Positions 10,887-22,293 of a stretch of DNA of 64,000 nucleotides are shown piece after piece (the stretch's first letter is position 1; each line of letters begins with the position of its first letter). The notes under the pieces are model-generated. The model did not search any database, had not been told where the DNA came from, and worked only from the letters and a program-made list of their open reading frames with translations. The stretch is taken from NCBI RefSeq assembly GCF_014356525.2, contig NC_052506.1, forward strand, positions 16,177,872 through 16,241,871. Reading direction: 5' to 3'. This DNA is from Nilaparvata lugens (taxonomy: Eukaryota; Arthropoda; Insecta; Hemiptera; Delphacidae). A program made the translations under genes and the position numbers.

Positions 10887-11019
10887 CAGACGAGTCGGCA
10901 GAGCAGGAAACTCTCCAATTGGCTGATTCTTGAAAAGCAAGCTTCCTGAATCATCTGATTCCCAAACGCCAACCCAATCAGCCAATCGGAGAGCTTCCTG
11001 CCCTGCTGACTCGTCTGAA
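10887..11019. repeat. Foldback repeat, arms about 43 bp
   Basis: The left arm (about 10887-10930) and the right arm (about 10976-11019) are inverted copies sharing CAGACGAGTC, GCAGGAA, CTCTCC and ATTGGCTGATT with few mismatches. The spacer is about 45 bp. Likely a small non-autonomous DNA element or its remnant. Confidence 0.6.
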
Positions 11020-12385
11020 AACGCTTCGTGTAACTTGGACCTAAGAAACAAGAAAAAATTGTTTCTTTTGTATGTGCTTGAACCAAACAATTTTATCAGA
11101 TTAGCACTTACACACTGCGTGTAACACGAGACCGGTTCGTCGGTCTTTTGATTGTAGAATTTTTTGAGACATCAACTTCGTGTATGTGCAGGTGTGTCAA
11201 ATCAACCAGTGATGTGTTGATTTTAATAAGAGACAGGTGAAAGACATGTAAAACAAAAATGTTCTCTTAAAGTTCTGTGAGTTTTAAATTGTATTAATTA
11301 TTGTAAGATCCTATTATACTGTATTATATAGACAGCAAATCAATTATAACCTAGTTACCGTATACTTTATAGTTTTATAGTAATTTTGTTATTTGTTTTT
11401 TTTTTCTACAACAATGAAACGCAGAACTTGAAGCTATTGCTTGTGTAGTTTTATATTTTTTTTGTTATCCAAGAAACAACTGTTGATAAAATTTAAAATA
11501 TTGCAATACTTTTGTTATTTGTTATTTCATTGTAAAACGATGAACCGCACTAAATGTTATCTGATAATTTTATAGTTTGTTTTAATTTATAGTTATCTAA
11601 TAGATTCTCTTGCATGGTGAGATGAAATCCACATTATTAGAAAGCTTAATCGAATGTGTATTTTATTTTTATAAATGATAACATTGCCTGGAAAAGTGTA
11701 GATAATTTTTATTTTTATAGCTAGTTGTTATAAATAATTATGTTTATTATTAAATTATTGAAAAAATGTTTATTTTCTTTAAATGTTACAAGTTACAACA
11801 GACTACTTTTTATCAATAAATTCTTAGTACTACTTGAAATGTTTTTTTCAATATCCTAGTATTATTACAAACATGAATCTTAATAATAGTTTTCTTAAAT
11901 CATCTCTTTTAAACTTGTAACCTATCCTCGCAGTTTTAAAAATTCTGATAAAATGAAACAAATCCGAACAAAAAGGCCCCTCCCACCTTGGCATTTGAGT
12001 AGGTGAGACCAATTTTATCCTAAATATCTTATCTATACCGTATCTATTCTACATTCCTTGAGTGATACCAAGTCACACCAGATGCATCTTGAAATGCTGT
12101 ATATGCTTGCTATGCCAAGTAGGTACATTTATCTGTCCAATTGTGACATCACCCTAAAAGTCAAAAGTAAACACTTTGGCTTTAGGATACTCACCAACAT
12201 TTCTTCTCCGTTGAAAAAAACTTGTGTGTTTAAGGCATAGGAAAGTAAACGATTTTTATTATACCTGTCTTTTCTAGTATTACACCATAAAGTTGAGAAT
12301 GGAGTTGATAGATGAAGAAACACAAGCTTCGGTAGAGTTTTTGTTTGGTTGATACTAGATGACCTTATTGAATTATGTCCCATAA
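11020..12385. other. AT-rich intergenic DNA, nothing recognised
   Basis: Long T-rich and A-rich stretches with no supported exon. Short open frames here show no recognisable protein similarity. Confidence 0.5.
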
Positions 12386-12759
12386 GGCCCAATTCACACA
12401 GAAGTGGCGCTGGCGTGGCACTGTCATTTTGCTACTCCTATTATAAACATACATAGTGTTTCAAAAAAATGTATACACACTTTGAACCTCCATAGAAAAT
12501 TTATTCACATTTATACAAAGTTGAATTTCAGAAAATTAGAAAGCTGAAAGTCCAATGTAAATGAAACATAAATAACAAATGTTAATACTGTTCAAATTGG
12601 TGACTTGCAGCATCAATACAATTCTGAGTACGAGTCACCACTGATTTTGTACATCGTATCAAAACATCCAATGTGAAACGCCTCTTCTCTTTGCATATGG
12701 TTTATATAGGATTGAAAAAAGTCAAGAGCCGTGCCATCGCTACTTCTGTGTGAATTGGG
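12386..12759. mobile_element. MITE interrupted by a mariner-like fragment
   Basis: The ends are inverted copies: left CCCAATTCACACAGAAGTGG followed by CGCTGGCGTGGCAC, and right (reverse complement) CCCAATTCACACAGAAGTAG followed by CGATGGCAC. A mariner-type fragment occupies most of the interior, so this is a nested insertion. Confidence 0.6.
12449..12690 (-). mobile_element. 3' end of a mariner-like transposon
   Basis: On the minus strand the translation reads LIRCTKSVVTRTQNCIDAAS, then HQFEQY and a stop at 12582. This matches the extreme C-terminus of the mariner-like transposases common in insects. After the stop comes a terminal repeat containing GTGTGTATACATTTTTTTGA and AAACACTATGT, typical of these elements. 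Only this end is present; the catalytic part is missing. Confidence 0.6.
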
Positions 12760-12806
12760 TGATCTTATTACTAAGATTATAAGATCAATGTAATCTCTTG
12801 AAACAC

Positions 12807-13475
12807 AGCGTCCTTATAGACAGATATTCACGTTTCATTTGTCATTGGAAAGAGAATTTAATTCTTCAGGGTGATTGCTTTTTAATTTTTAGATTTCTGA
12901 TTTGTAGCAAAAATAAACTAATTAAAATTTGAACACTTTTTTAAAATAAATAAATATTTTAATTTTGAGAAGCAACTTTTTTGCAAGAAAATTCAATTTA
13001 AACTGTAGAGTGTAGGTAGACGTGATGTCTATGTAGACATAGCGTCCTTATGGACAGGTATTCACGTTTCATTTGTCATTGGAAAGAGAATTTAATTCTT
13101 CAGGGTGATTGCTTTTTAATTTTTAGATTTCTGATTTGTAGCAAAAATAAACTAATTAAAATTTGAACACTTTTTTAAAATAAATAAATATTTTAATTTT
13201 GAGAAGCAACTTTTTTGCAAGAAAATTCAATTTAAACTGTAGAGTGTAGGTAGACGTGATGTCTATGTAGACATAGCGTCCTTATGGACAGGTATTCACG
13301 TTTCATTTGTCATTGGAAAGAGAATTTAATTCTTCAGGGTGATTGCTTTTTAATTTTTAGATTTTTGAATTGAAGCAAAAATAAACTACTTGAAGTTTGA
13401 ATTCAATTTTGAGAAAGCAACTTTTTGCAAGAAAATTCAATTTAAACTGTAGAGTGTAGACGTGATGTGTGTTGC
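12807..13475. repeat. Tandem repeat, 234-bp unit, about three copies
   Basis: The start GCGTCCTTATRGACAG recurs at 12808, 13042 and 13276, giving a 234-bp period. Units 1 and 2 are nearly identical. Unit 3 carries substitutions and an internal deletion and ends near 13475. No open frame is kept. It behaves like a short satellite array. Confidence 0.85.
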
Positions 13476-13929
13476 ATGATTTGACTGTTTCCACATTGAT
13501 CTGATGTGACTGTCCCTACTACTAATGACTACTGAACACTCTCAAGGCAGAATAAAGTCAGGGCTTTTATGACAAAGGAGATACTTTATTCTTCAATGTT
13601 GTTTTCAATCACGAACTGCTTATTATTAAATCACTTTTTGCTATTAGAAAAAACGACTAGCAGTCAGATATTTTACAATAAATGAATTAATCACTCACTT
13701 TGACAACGAGATCTTTCGGCAGGTCCGCCATCTTCTTGGTTGTCAAGAAGCCTAGGTTGTCAAGATAGAGAAGCCTAAACCTGAAGCGTAAACCAGTGGT
13801 TGTTAAGCCTTGAAACTGGTGGGATTCGATCCCATGGTTGTTCCAACAACAGTTGATCAGAGTATTTAATAAAGCCCTATTCAATTGCGCTATCAGTGGT
13901 TGTTTCTATTCATCTGCAGTGGTTGTTTA
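13476..13929. other. Intergenic DNA, no gene seen
   Basis: Unique-looking AT-rich sequence with no supported exon. GGTTGTT is repeated several times between about 13795 and 13925. Confidence 0.4.
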
Positions 13930-14482
13930 ACGCTGTTCGGTACAGTTTTTTTTAATTCAAATTGGATAATCTTTTTCAATATAATTGTTAAGATCATTAT
14001 AAGAGTGAGAAAAAGTGGCAACTGAAATTTTTAAGTAGTCTCATAAGCGAGTTATGTGTTGTTGAAAGTGCTAACTCCGTTCCAGATCATAAACGGTTTC
14101 GAATTTTCCATTGGATTTTTTTAATACATTCAGTATATCATTGACTTTGTTCTAATATGCGTTTTTTCGCGATTTATGCCAAAATAAACAAGTTATTGAA
14201 TTTACAAAAAATGTTACTTTTTTATTTATGAACGATATGGAGAATAAAATGTTTTAGTTTGGAAAGATACTTTTTTTGAATTTCTAAGAGAAGTTTTGTT
14301 AATATAGTCGAAACCGTTTATGATCTGGAAAGAAAACGGAGTTAGCACTTCAACGACCCATAACTCCCATAACTCGCTTATTAGACCACTTGAAAATTCC
14401 AGTTGCCACTTTTTCCCACTCTTATACAATCTTATTGAAGAAGATTATCCAATTTAAGAAAAAAGTGTACCAAACAGCCTTA
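13930..14482. mobile_element. Foldback element, copy 1 (GCTGTTCGGTACA family)
   Basis: Nearly the whole element is an inverted repeat with arms of about 180 bp. The left arm runs from GCTGTTCGGTACA through GAGAAAAAGTGGCAACTGAA and GATCATAAACGGTTTCGA; the right arm repeats these inverted and ends GTACCAAACAGCC. The centre carries TTCGCGATTTATGCC. Related copies lie at 37641-38207 and 46456-47030, plus one arm at 39564-39739. No coding capacity. Confidence 0.8.
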
Positions 14483-14840
14483 AATATCATGGATTTTTCA
14501 AAAATGGTCAATAATTTAAACCGCTCAAATTCTCAGGAATGATAGTACTCAACGAGAGGAACAATACTATGTCATCACATTGGTGAAATTCACTCCTATT
14601 CTTGAGTTATAAGCACTTGAAGATGAGTGATTTCTCTGATCTGAGAGTGGAGGGAAGATTTTATGTTTCAGTGAATAACTCACTCTGTATGGTAGCGAAA
14701 CGTCTCATATTATAGCACGACACTTAGGTTAACCTCAATCCATAGTCCGAATATCAACCAAATCTGGGAGATTTGCATTTCTTATGAAATCCATGAATTG
14801 GCGAAATGCACTCCTATTATGAGACGAAACGTCACATGGC

Positions 14841-15665
14841 TAGTGCAATACCGATTGCTGGATAAACAGAAAGAATTTGCAGTACTCTATTCCTACATCA
14901 TTGAATTATATTCTTTGAATGAAGCACCTATAGAAGTCATTATCATGTGTACTCAATTCAGTTATATAAAATATCATAGTAGCAGGACACTTGTTCGGTC
15001 AACCAGCATTTATTTATTTGAATAAAACTAGATTATTGCTCTTAATAGGTGAGGGATTTTATTACATATCTAATTTCTGATATTTTATTATATTTTAAAG
15101 ACTGGCACCAACAAAAACAGCAACAGTTTTTTAACAAAACCTGAATCGGTAGTTAGTGATGGTTCAGGCACGAGAATAAGCAGAATGGCTAGTAGCGGGA
15201 TTTATTATACCTATGTAGGACCTATTATATACATATAGCTGGACCTATTTTTTATAGGTCCTGCGAGGACCTCTATAGGATGTCCTACTTTTTAGTTGCG
15301 AGTACGTATGGTTGGCAGTCCTGTCAGCTAGTGCAATACCGATTGCTGAATAAACAGAAAGAATTTGCAGTACCTACTCTATTCTTACCTCATTGAATTA
15401 TTTGAATCATATTCTTTGAATGGAGCACCTATAGAAGCCATTATCATATGTACTCAATTCAGTTATATAAAATATCATAGTAGCCAGGTAGCCTATGTAA
15501 ATGGAATGGAATTTAGTACTATAAAGGGAATGCCATGAAAAGCATGTAGCCATCTATTTTAGACATCTAACTGAATTGAGTAGCTACACGTAATAATGAC
15601 TTACATAGGTGGTTCATTTACATACCTCATTCAATGAGGTAGGAGTAGAGTACTGCACATGCTTT
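14841..15665. repeat. Three copies of a 100-150 bp segment, two direct and one inverted
   Basis: The segment beginning TAGTGCAATACCGATTGCTG and ending near AAAATATCATAGTAGC occurs directly at about 14841-14990 and 15329-15485. A shorter, more diverged inverted copy sits at about 15560-15665. The arrangement suggests a rearranged transposon. Confidence 0.6.
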
Positions 15666-16353
15666 CTGTTAGCAATAAAAAAACTGTGTTGAGGTTTTAT
15701 GATTTCTTTATTTAATTATTCACTTCACATTTTATTCTTGAGTGAATCATGCAGCTGCTTTATTTCACACATGCACCGTTTTAACTGTTCAGATTTCGAG
15801 TGATTCAATAAGTCCTGCGGCAAGTCCCGTGCGCGTGTCTCCTCATATTTATCAATTCCAGTATGTTTCCTCTGTGTGTAGAATATTACAGGTTTTTTTT
15901 ATAAATTATTGATATTGAACATAAAAATATGATAAATAGTATTTTTATTGAACAATCAATATTCAATTCTTATGAATATGAATATAAAAATAATATGATA
16001 CTAGTTCAGTAGAATTAAATAGAGATTTATCCATTTTTCAGATTCCAATTCAAGTTAGAAATGTAGATACATTTAAAAATTAGTATTACACATTTTCTTG
16101 TAAACTGAATCAAGATGATACACTAAAAATCGATTCTAATGTTGGGCTCTAGAATAATTTTGTGAACGTCGAGTTTTTTACAAATAGTTTTCGTGACTTA
16201 CAAATAGTTTCGGGCAAATAGTACTAATGAATAATACTGTATATGATACAATCCAACCAATCAGATATCAATTTCTTCAATGCCTACATAATTTATAACT
16301 GTTTATTAATTCTACAATTTTCTATTCTTTCTCACGAGGTAAGATGAAAAGTC
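15666..16353. other. AT-rich intergenic DNA, nothing recognised
   Basis: No supported exon or clear repeat beyond simple AT richness. Confidence 0.5.
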
Positions 16354-16356
16354 TAA

Positions 16357-16509
16357 GGCCCGGTTGCACAAAAGCCGGTTAAATTCTAACGTGAAATTAA
16401 TTTCACAAGAACCAATCAGAGAAGGCGTTTTTGAAAAGACGGCTTCTCTGATTGGTTCTCGTGGAATTAATCACAGTTAAAATTTAACCGGCTTTTGTAC
16501 AACAGGCAC
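16357..16509. mobile_element. MITE, 153 bp, TAA target duplication (PIF/Harbinger-like)
   Basis: Terminal inverted repeats of about 68 bp: left GGCCCGGTTGCACAAAAGCC, right (reverse complement) GTGCCTGTTGTACAAAAGCC. Both continue into GGTTAAATT and then AACCAATCAGAGAAG. TAA flanks both ends (16354-16356 and 16510-16512). A three-base TWA duplication and this end sequence fit the PIF/Harbinger group (inference). Confidence 0.8.
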
Positions 16510-16586
16510 TAAGATTATTAATGAAACTATACAGGATTGTGGAGAATGAAACTATGGAGAATGGATTATTCAAAATATATAATGAA

Positions 16587-16625
16587 CTAGCAGGTAACCC
16601 GTGCTCCGCAATGGTCTAATTAAAA
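16587..16625 (-). mobile_element. Helitron-like 3' terminus
   Basis: Read on the minus strand, the sequence contains ATTGCGGAGCACGGG then TTACCTGCTAG, followed by T. This has the CTRR-type end (CTAG before T) and the GC-rich lead-in of insect Helitron 3' ends. The matching 5' end, which would lie at higher coordinates, was not located. Confidence 0.4.
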
Positions 16626-17880
16626 ACTTGAACTAGGTAGAAATCTTGAATAATCTAAAATAGGCCTATAACCATCCTCGTTAAATTTAGAATTCAGTCA
16701 GTAAATCAAGAAAAATTCAGTCCTGTAGTTCAAACTTCAGTCGTATGTGAATTTCCTATCCCGTAAGTGTGTGTAAGCCAATTCTTCGCTCAATTATAGA
16801 TTGATTAGATAGATAGATGTATTATAGATTAGATACTTTTCAAAAAAAATTCTATTCTCTTAATATGTTAATTTATGATAATATATAATTAGTTGTACAA
16901 CTAAGAACTTGGAAAACAATAATAACTACTTAGGCCTATTCATTTATTTATTCATATACAAATACAATTCAGGTAAAAACAACAGGCATTCGCCCAAAAC
17001 TGCTCTGAACCTTAATTTGGAATACACAGTCTCTAGAGGTTATGTAAAAATGATGACTTAATTCACACACTATTTTGAGTCTAAAAAAATGCATCTACTA
17101 CAATTTTGAATCAGATTAATTGATTGCAAAATACAAATCCAAACAAAATATTCTTCCTTCACAATCACCAAAAATATTAAAAATTTCACATAAATCCACA
17201 ATTATTATAACTTTAGGCTACCGTATTACTGTAACTTTTTATTTGTAACTTCTTTGATTGGATATGACTTTTACTCTTCAATATTATTATATTCATTTAA
17301 AGATAACATTTTTTATGAATAATAATAGTATTGTATACTAGGTATCGGATGTTCCGGATCTTCGAAGATCCGGAGCTTTATAAGAAATGCTGAACATGCT
17401 AATTTATTGTAAATTGAGCCATCTAACTCTCTCACCTCATTAAAGGAAGCTCTTTTATAAATTTCTTTAATTTTCCAATATCTGTCTAGTGCTGGCCTGT
17501 AAGTAAATAAAAGCGGAACAGTTCAGTATATATGAGGTAAGCCTAATTACTGTAAGTAAGCCTAAAAAGTACACATTAATATTAGGCATATTCACGGTTT
17601 TTCTAAAATGTACCGTATTTTTTGTTTGTAAGCGTACACTATTTGGGTGTTAAGTACCTAATATTTCATTTGTAGGACATTAGCAATCTATTAAATAGAT
17701 GCGGTAAAGTTGCAGACAAATAAATTAAATCCAATATTGGTACAATGCATTGGATAAGTGGGCCTAAATAAAATACCTACAATAGCCTATAGAATTTTAC
17801 TCTTCAAATTTGAACTTTTAACAATATTTTGAATGGTATTTTTCTTTAATAATGATTCAAATTAATATTAAACCAAAAAA
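16626..17880. other. AT-rich intergenic DNA, possible Helitron body
   Basis: No coding exon seen. If the Helitron-like terminus at 16587 is real, part of this stretch is its body. It contains one perfect 22-bp palindrome. Confidence 0.4.
17353..17374. repeat. Perfect 22-bp palindrome
   Basis: Core CCGGATCTTCGAAGATCCGG with one further matching base on each side. It is GC-rich in an AT-rich setting. Function unknown; it could be a transposon hairpin. Confidence 0.8.
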
Positions 17881-18684
17881 TCTGGTGTGGCGCACTCACA
17901 CAACTTTCCTTGCCGTTATGAAAGTTGATCACCTGACGCCAGTGTTCATGGGCATCTCAGTCTACTTAAAAACAAAGATGTGAGCCAGCTGGTGACAGGA
18001 CGATAACGCTGGAGACATACGAGGTCTGCTATCTCTACATAGTGAATGATTTATAATGAATCAACAGTTGCCAACACTTTGCAATTGAATAATCAAATTT
18101 TCTCGAATTTCAAGCTTATTTTTGATTTTAGGTGAAAATGTTACTGAAAATCAATTGTAGAGATTTTCATGCTCAATATCTTCCACTTGATTTTTTGTTT
18201 AAATTGTATCTGAAGCCTGATAATTGGGAATCTAAAATCAAACTTTGCATAGATGGGGAGGAGCTCCTGAAATTTTTACAGATATGGGACTTGTGACAGT
18301 TGATAGAGCTTATCAATGACTATTTTAGGTATGAATTTAATCAAATTCGTTGGAGCCGTTTGAGAAAATCGCGAAAACCCTGTTTTTGACAACATTCTCT
18401 CCATTTTAGCCGCCATCTTGAATTGCATTTGATCGAAATTGTTCGTGTCGGATCCTTATATTGTAAGGACCTTAAGTTCCAAACTTCAAGTCATTCCGTT
18501 AATTGGGAGATAAGATATCGTGTACACAGACGCACATACACTCATACAGACCAATACCCAAAAACCTTTTTTTTGGACTCAGGGGACCTTGAATCGTATA
18601 GGAATTTAGAAATTGGGGTACCTTAATTTTTTTTCGGAAAGCAATACTTTCCTTACCTATGGTAATAGGGCAAGGAAAGTAAAA
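17881..18684 (+). mobile_element. Helentron-like non-autonomous element, copy 1 (full length)
   Basis: Starts TCTGGTGTGGCGCACTCACA and ends GGCAAGGAAAGTAAAA. ACTTTCCTTGCC just inside the 5' end is the exact inverse of GGCAAGGAAAGT at the 3' end, and a hairpin-forming CTTTCCTTACC lies just upstream of it. Subterminal inverted repeats plus a 3' hairpin fit Helentron/HINE elements (inference). Further copies lie at 45189-45687, 52209-53016, 58925-59527 and 60214-60884. Confidence 0.6.
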
Positions 18685-18864
18685 TTTTCCCATTCAATTA
18701 TTATTATTATTGGTATTATTAGGTAATTCACAAAAATAATAAATAGTAAGGCTAAGAGAACTGAACCTTGTGTTAATCCTCTGTTCCAATTGTTAGAAAA
18801 GAGCTATGTGTGTATTATTTACTTTCATACATTTTGGGTACCTAATTTATGTACATTCTAGTAC

Positions 18865-19524
18865 TTACACTGATACTAATGAAGATCCAATAGAACTGCA
18901 TTCTTGAAAATTATCTTCCATCGATTTCGTCCTCAACTTTTTCTGTTTACGTAAAATACAAGAGCATAATTTTGAATTTATCAATGCTTCATCTTCAAAA
19001 TTATACATAAACTCAGCCCATACTTTTTCCAAATTACAAGGATTATTTGCAGTTTCAAAAACTCCTTTTTCTATAGGCCTAGGTGAACTAATTGTATCGA
19101 GAATATTCCAGTCATCACCATTTAAATACCTATTTTGTTGAAGTAGCATCCCATTTTCATTTTCTGAATACACTTCTCTTTTCTTTAGTTTCAGGGGTGT
19201 CAAAAAAGGACATTTATAGCTTTTTTCTTGACATGAATATGTAATTAAAGCTTCGTCACTCTCGATCAATATTATTTGTTTAAGCTCCTTCTCATCAGTT
19301 GATAAACATTTTTTAGAATTATAGCTGTTTTCAAATTCTTTCTGGCATATTTTGAAGCCAAAAGATGGTTTATTACGCTTATTTTTTATAAGTGCAAGAG
19401 ATTTCGTTTCTTGCAATGCGATTTCTATATTATGACTGGTATTAATTGATTTGCTAACTACAAAGGGTGCATACTTTTTATCGGTAATACTTGTAAGAAC
19501 GGTTTTCTTGCTCAGCCTCACCAT
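18865..19524 (-). CDS. Unrecognised protein, 219-residue open exon
   Basis: A 219-residue open frame starting at an ATG (MVRLSKKTV). The stop overlaps a good splice donor (ATCAGT, then GTAAGT), so this may be a first coding exon rather than a whole gene. The composition is normal for a protein: Lys, Glu and Ser rich, with a Cys-containing segment CSCILRKQKK near the end. There is no signal peptide or membrane segment. I do not recognise the family. An FGF tripeptide near residue 55 and WAEFMYNFEDEAL near 170 recall cohesion regulators of the sororin type, but only weakly. It lies between a Helentron-like copy and the end of SS18. Confidence 0.35.
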   Translation of the reverse strand: MVRLSKKTVLTSITDKKYAPFVVSKSINTSHNIEIALQETKSLALIKNKRNKPSFGFKICQKEFENSYNSKKCLSTDEKELKQIILIESDEALITYSCQEKSYKCPFLTPLKLKKREVYSENENGMLLQQNRYLNGDDWNILDTISSPRPIEKGVFETANNPCNLEKVWAEFMYNFEDEALINSKLCSCILRKQKKLRTKSMEDNFQECSSIGSSLVSV

Positions 19525-22156
19525 CTCGGAAAGATTTTAATTTTCCAACTCTCGTTGAGTGTAAATTAATTAAGAGTAATTTTTAGTCTTATCTACTCTG
19601 TTCAATATCTATTCAATTGAGTTTTTTCTTGGAATATAAATAGTACAAATAACATTTGGCACATTCAACATCGGAGAAACCTTTGACCACGATTTGTGAA
19701 CGTTTTTTTATTTGGTTGAAGCATAAGAAGAAACTTTAGGATATTAATTCACTTCAAGGTAGATAAACACATTCATCCACTTTTTATTGATACTATCATT
19801 TTCTATAACAGATATTGATGTGTTTGTGTGGTAATGCTACACCTTGGGAGATAAATATTGATGGAAAATTTTGATAAGCTGAATCATGGTACCTAGAATA
19901 CAGGTATACATTATTGAGCTGAATGATGGATGTTTTATTTTAAATTAGAGTGCAAAATTCTATATATTCAATTCTTTGAACATAATAATATGCTAATGTA
20001 ATTAATTATAAATTGCTAGAGCATTTGTGTTACATTTAACACATTGATAAAGTTGAAATTTTTAAAATTGATTTTGTCCAATTCAGAATAACCATAGAGA
20101 AAAGTTAGCATACGCTTATATTTATTTTATAATATAAATATGGAATCAGAGAGTCTAGAACAATTGAACCTTATAGAGAAAAGACAGCATAATGCTATAT
20201 TTTCTTCGAGATTGAACATTGTTACTCAAATGATGCTAACATTTCAAAGAGAAATAATTTGCAAAAAATTATAGCTGATGTAATTCATTTTTATAATTTA
20301 ATTTTTTCATTGGAATTCCAAATGTCAGGAACTGTAGAGCTTTCTAAATCAAATTTCCAACATACATCAATTTGTTTCTGACCATTTCAAAACACTCAAT
20401 CACTTCAAGTTTCAGTTCAAATGTTAATGATTTACGCTTTGCCATAATGTAGATGATCACAGAACAAAACTAACAACAGTAGAAAAATAAACGGTAAGAG
20501 AATTCACATGTCAGTCTACTAACAATGTCCAGTTCACAAAACATAACTGTCTTCCCAGTTGAGGATTCCCTTTGACATGATTTTTTTCAACTTGAATGCT
20601 GTCTTCAATTAATTGTTCGTTTGGTTTCCTAGTGAAAAACCTAGATGAAAAATTCAAAGTATTTTTTTTATTCGGAATTTTATTTTTGATGAATTTAAAA
20701 TAGCAATACAAAAAAATAAGAAATTCTTATGGTTCTAGATGAATGGAAATGGGAAATTGTAATGGAAACCAAAAAATCTAAACTTTATCTTTATTACTAT
20801 ACAAAATATAAAAATAAAATATTCCTCTATTGGAACATGAGTATTGTAATAATGATTAAAATGTACAGTGGAGTTCAGTGATAACACTCTACTACAGTGA
20901 AATTGCAATTATGAAACTGAATCATGTTTACGTCATGGAAATTATTAATTTTTTATGAAAAAAACATTTTTTGATAGTGTATTTACAAAACTTATTGATG
21001 ATTTTCTCTCGGATAAAAAATAACTCACAATAGAATCTTAAACTCATTTAATTTTTACATTTACTATAGTTTAAACTATGATAGCCTACAAAAAGATTAA
21101 AATATGGCAAGAGAAATTATCCATGCAAATACCAATCACAGAAATATATGATATACTATTATATTCATCATGATGAATACACGTTATACGTATACATTCA
21201 AATACTCATTTACAATAGATTTTAAGATCTTCTACTAAATTGAAGTGACATAAGTTAGTTATAAAGTAAGTAACCATAATAAATATTTTGACAAACCATT
21301 TCATTAAGAGTTGATGCAGTCTATTTTTAATCCTACACAAACATTTTCTTCTTGAAGCATTACCCTATAATAATATTTCAACAGTTGTCATTTGCTGCTT
21401 ATGTAATATATAGTCAATATCTGACCTAAAATATAATTTTTATAAAAATAATTATTTTATTCAAAAATAAATAAGTCATTACCGATCGTAATAAATAAGA
21501 ATTGAGTGTTAGTTTCATTTGAAGCTGCTAAAAAACATTTTCTCAAAATCTAATAGAATTAGTAGTCCTTAGAGGAAAACTACTTCAATTTAAGGCTGAC
21601 GCATTAAAAAACTACATAAAAATTAAACTATGAGAGATAAATGGATGTAAATATATATGTAGGGGTATTTCAGAGTTAAAAAATACTGGTTAGTCTAAAT
21701 GTATTAAAAATAGCAATATAATAATAGTAAGGAAAAGTGTAAAATAAAAAAATGATAATACATTTGAGAATAAAATTAAATCATAAAAATTTGAAAAACA
21801 AGGAACAATTCATTATAATATTATTTTATGGTATGAATCATACTTTGAGTAAGGAATACTTATGTAACTATGCATAGGCCTACCAACTATGAAAATAATA
21901 TTTATCAATATCTTTTACATTGGATACAAGTTTATTGCTCATTTAAATACATCACTTATGACTAATAGAATATGAACATAATATTTCGATGCATGAATTT
22001 TTAGTTTTCTCTTACAGTTACTAATCACATGAGCTACCTTGAAAGCAGAGTAGCGTAATAAATACAGTCATAAATAATGACACAACCTTGTAGTGGACAT
22101 TTCAATTTGATAGCAGCCGATCGCACTTGTGATGACAGGTAGGAGAATACGTAACT
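19525..22156. other. AT-rich DNA, probably includes SS18 3' UTR
   Basis: No supported exon. The part nearest 22156 should be SS18 3' UTR on the minus strand. Several AATAAA hexamers occur on that strand (for example near 21446 and 20789), so the cleavage site cannot be fixed from sequence alone. Confidence 0.4.
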
Positions 22157-22159
22157 TGT

Positions 22160-22254
22160 GCGGTAACGTATTCACCGCATTCATATGATAATTCTGCCCT
22201 CAACTAAGTTTCGGGCAGAAACAATCATACTCATGCGGTGAATTAGCGTTACCG
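22160..22254 (-). other. Long hairpin in the SS18 3' UTR
   Basis: Arms 22160-22199 and 22213-22254 pair with about 33 base pairs, including ATGCGGTGAAT, GGGCAGAA and CGTTACCG, separated by three small internal loops, around a 13-nt loop. It begins 40 nt after the SS18 stop codon on the transcript strand. The size and shape resemble a pre-miRNA, but a MITE remnant or an mRNA stability element is also possible. I do not recognise a known microRNA in it. Confidence 0.55.
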
Positions 22255-22293
22255 GACTTGTGACGAAAAGTATTATTGTGCAATTGGTAGTAT

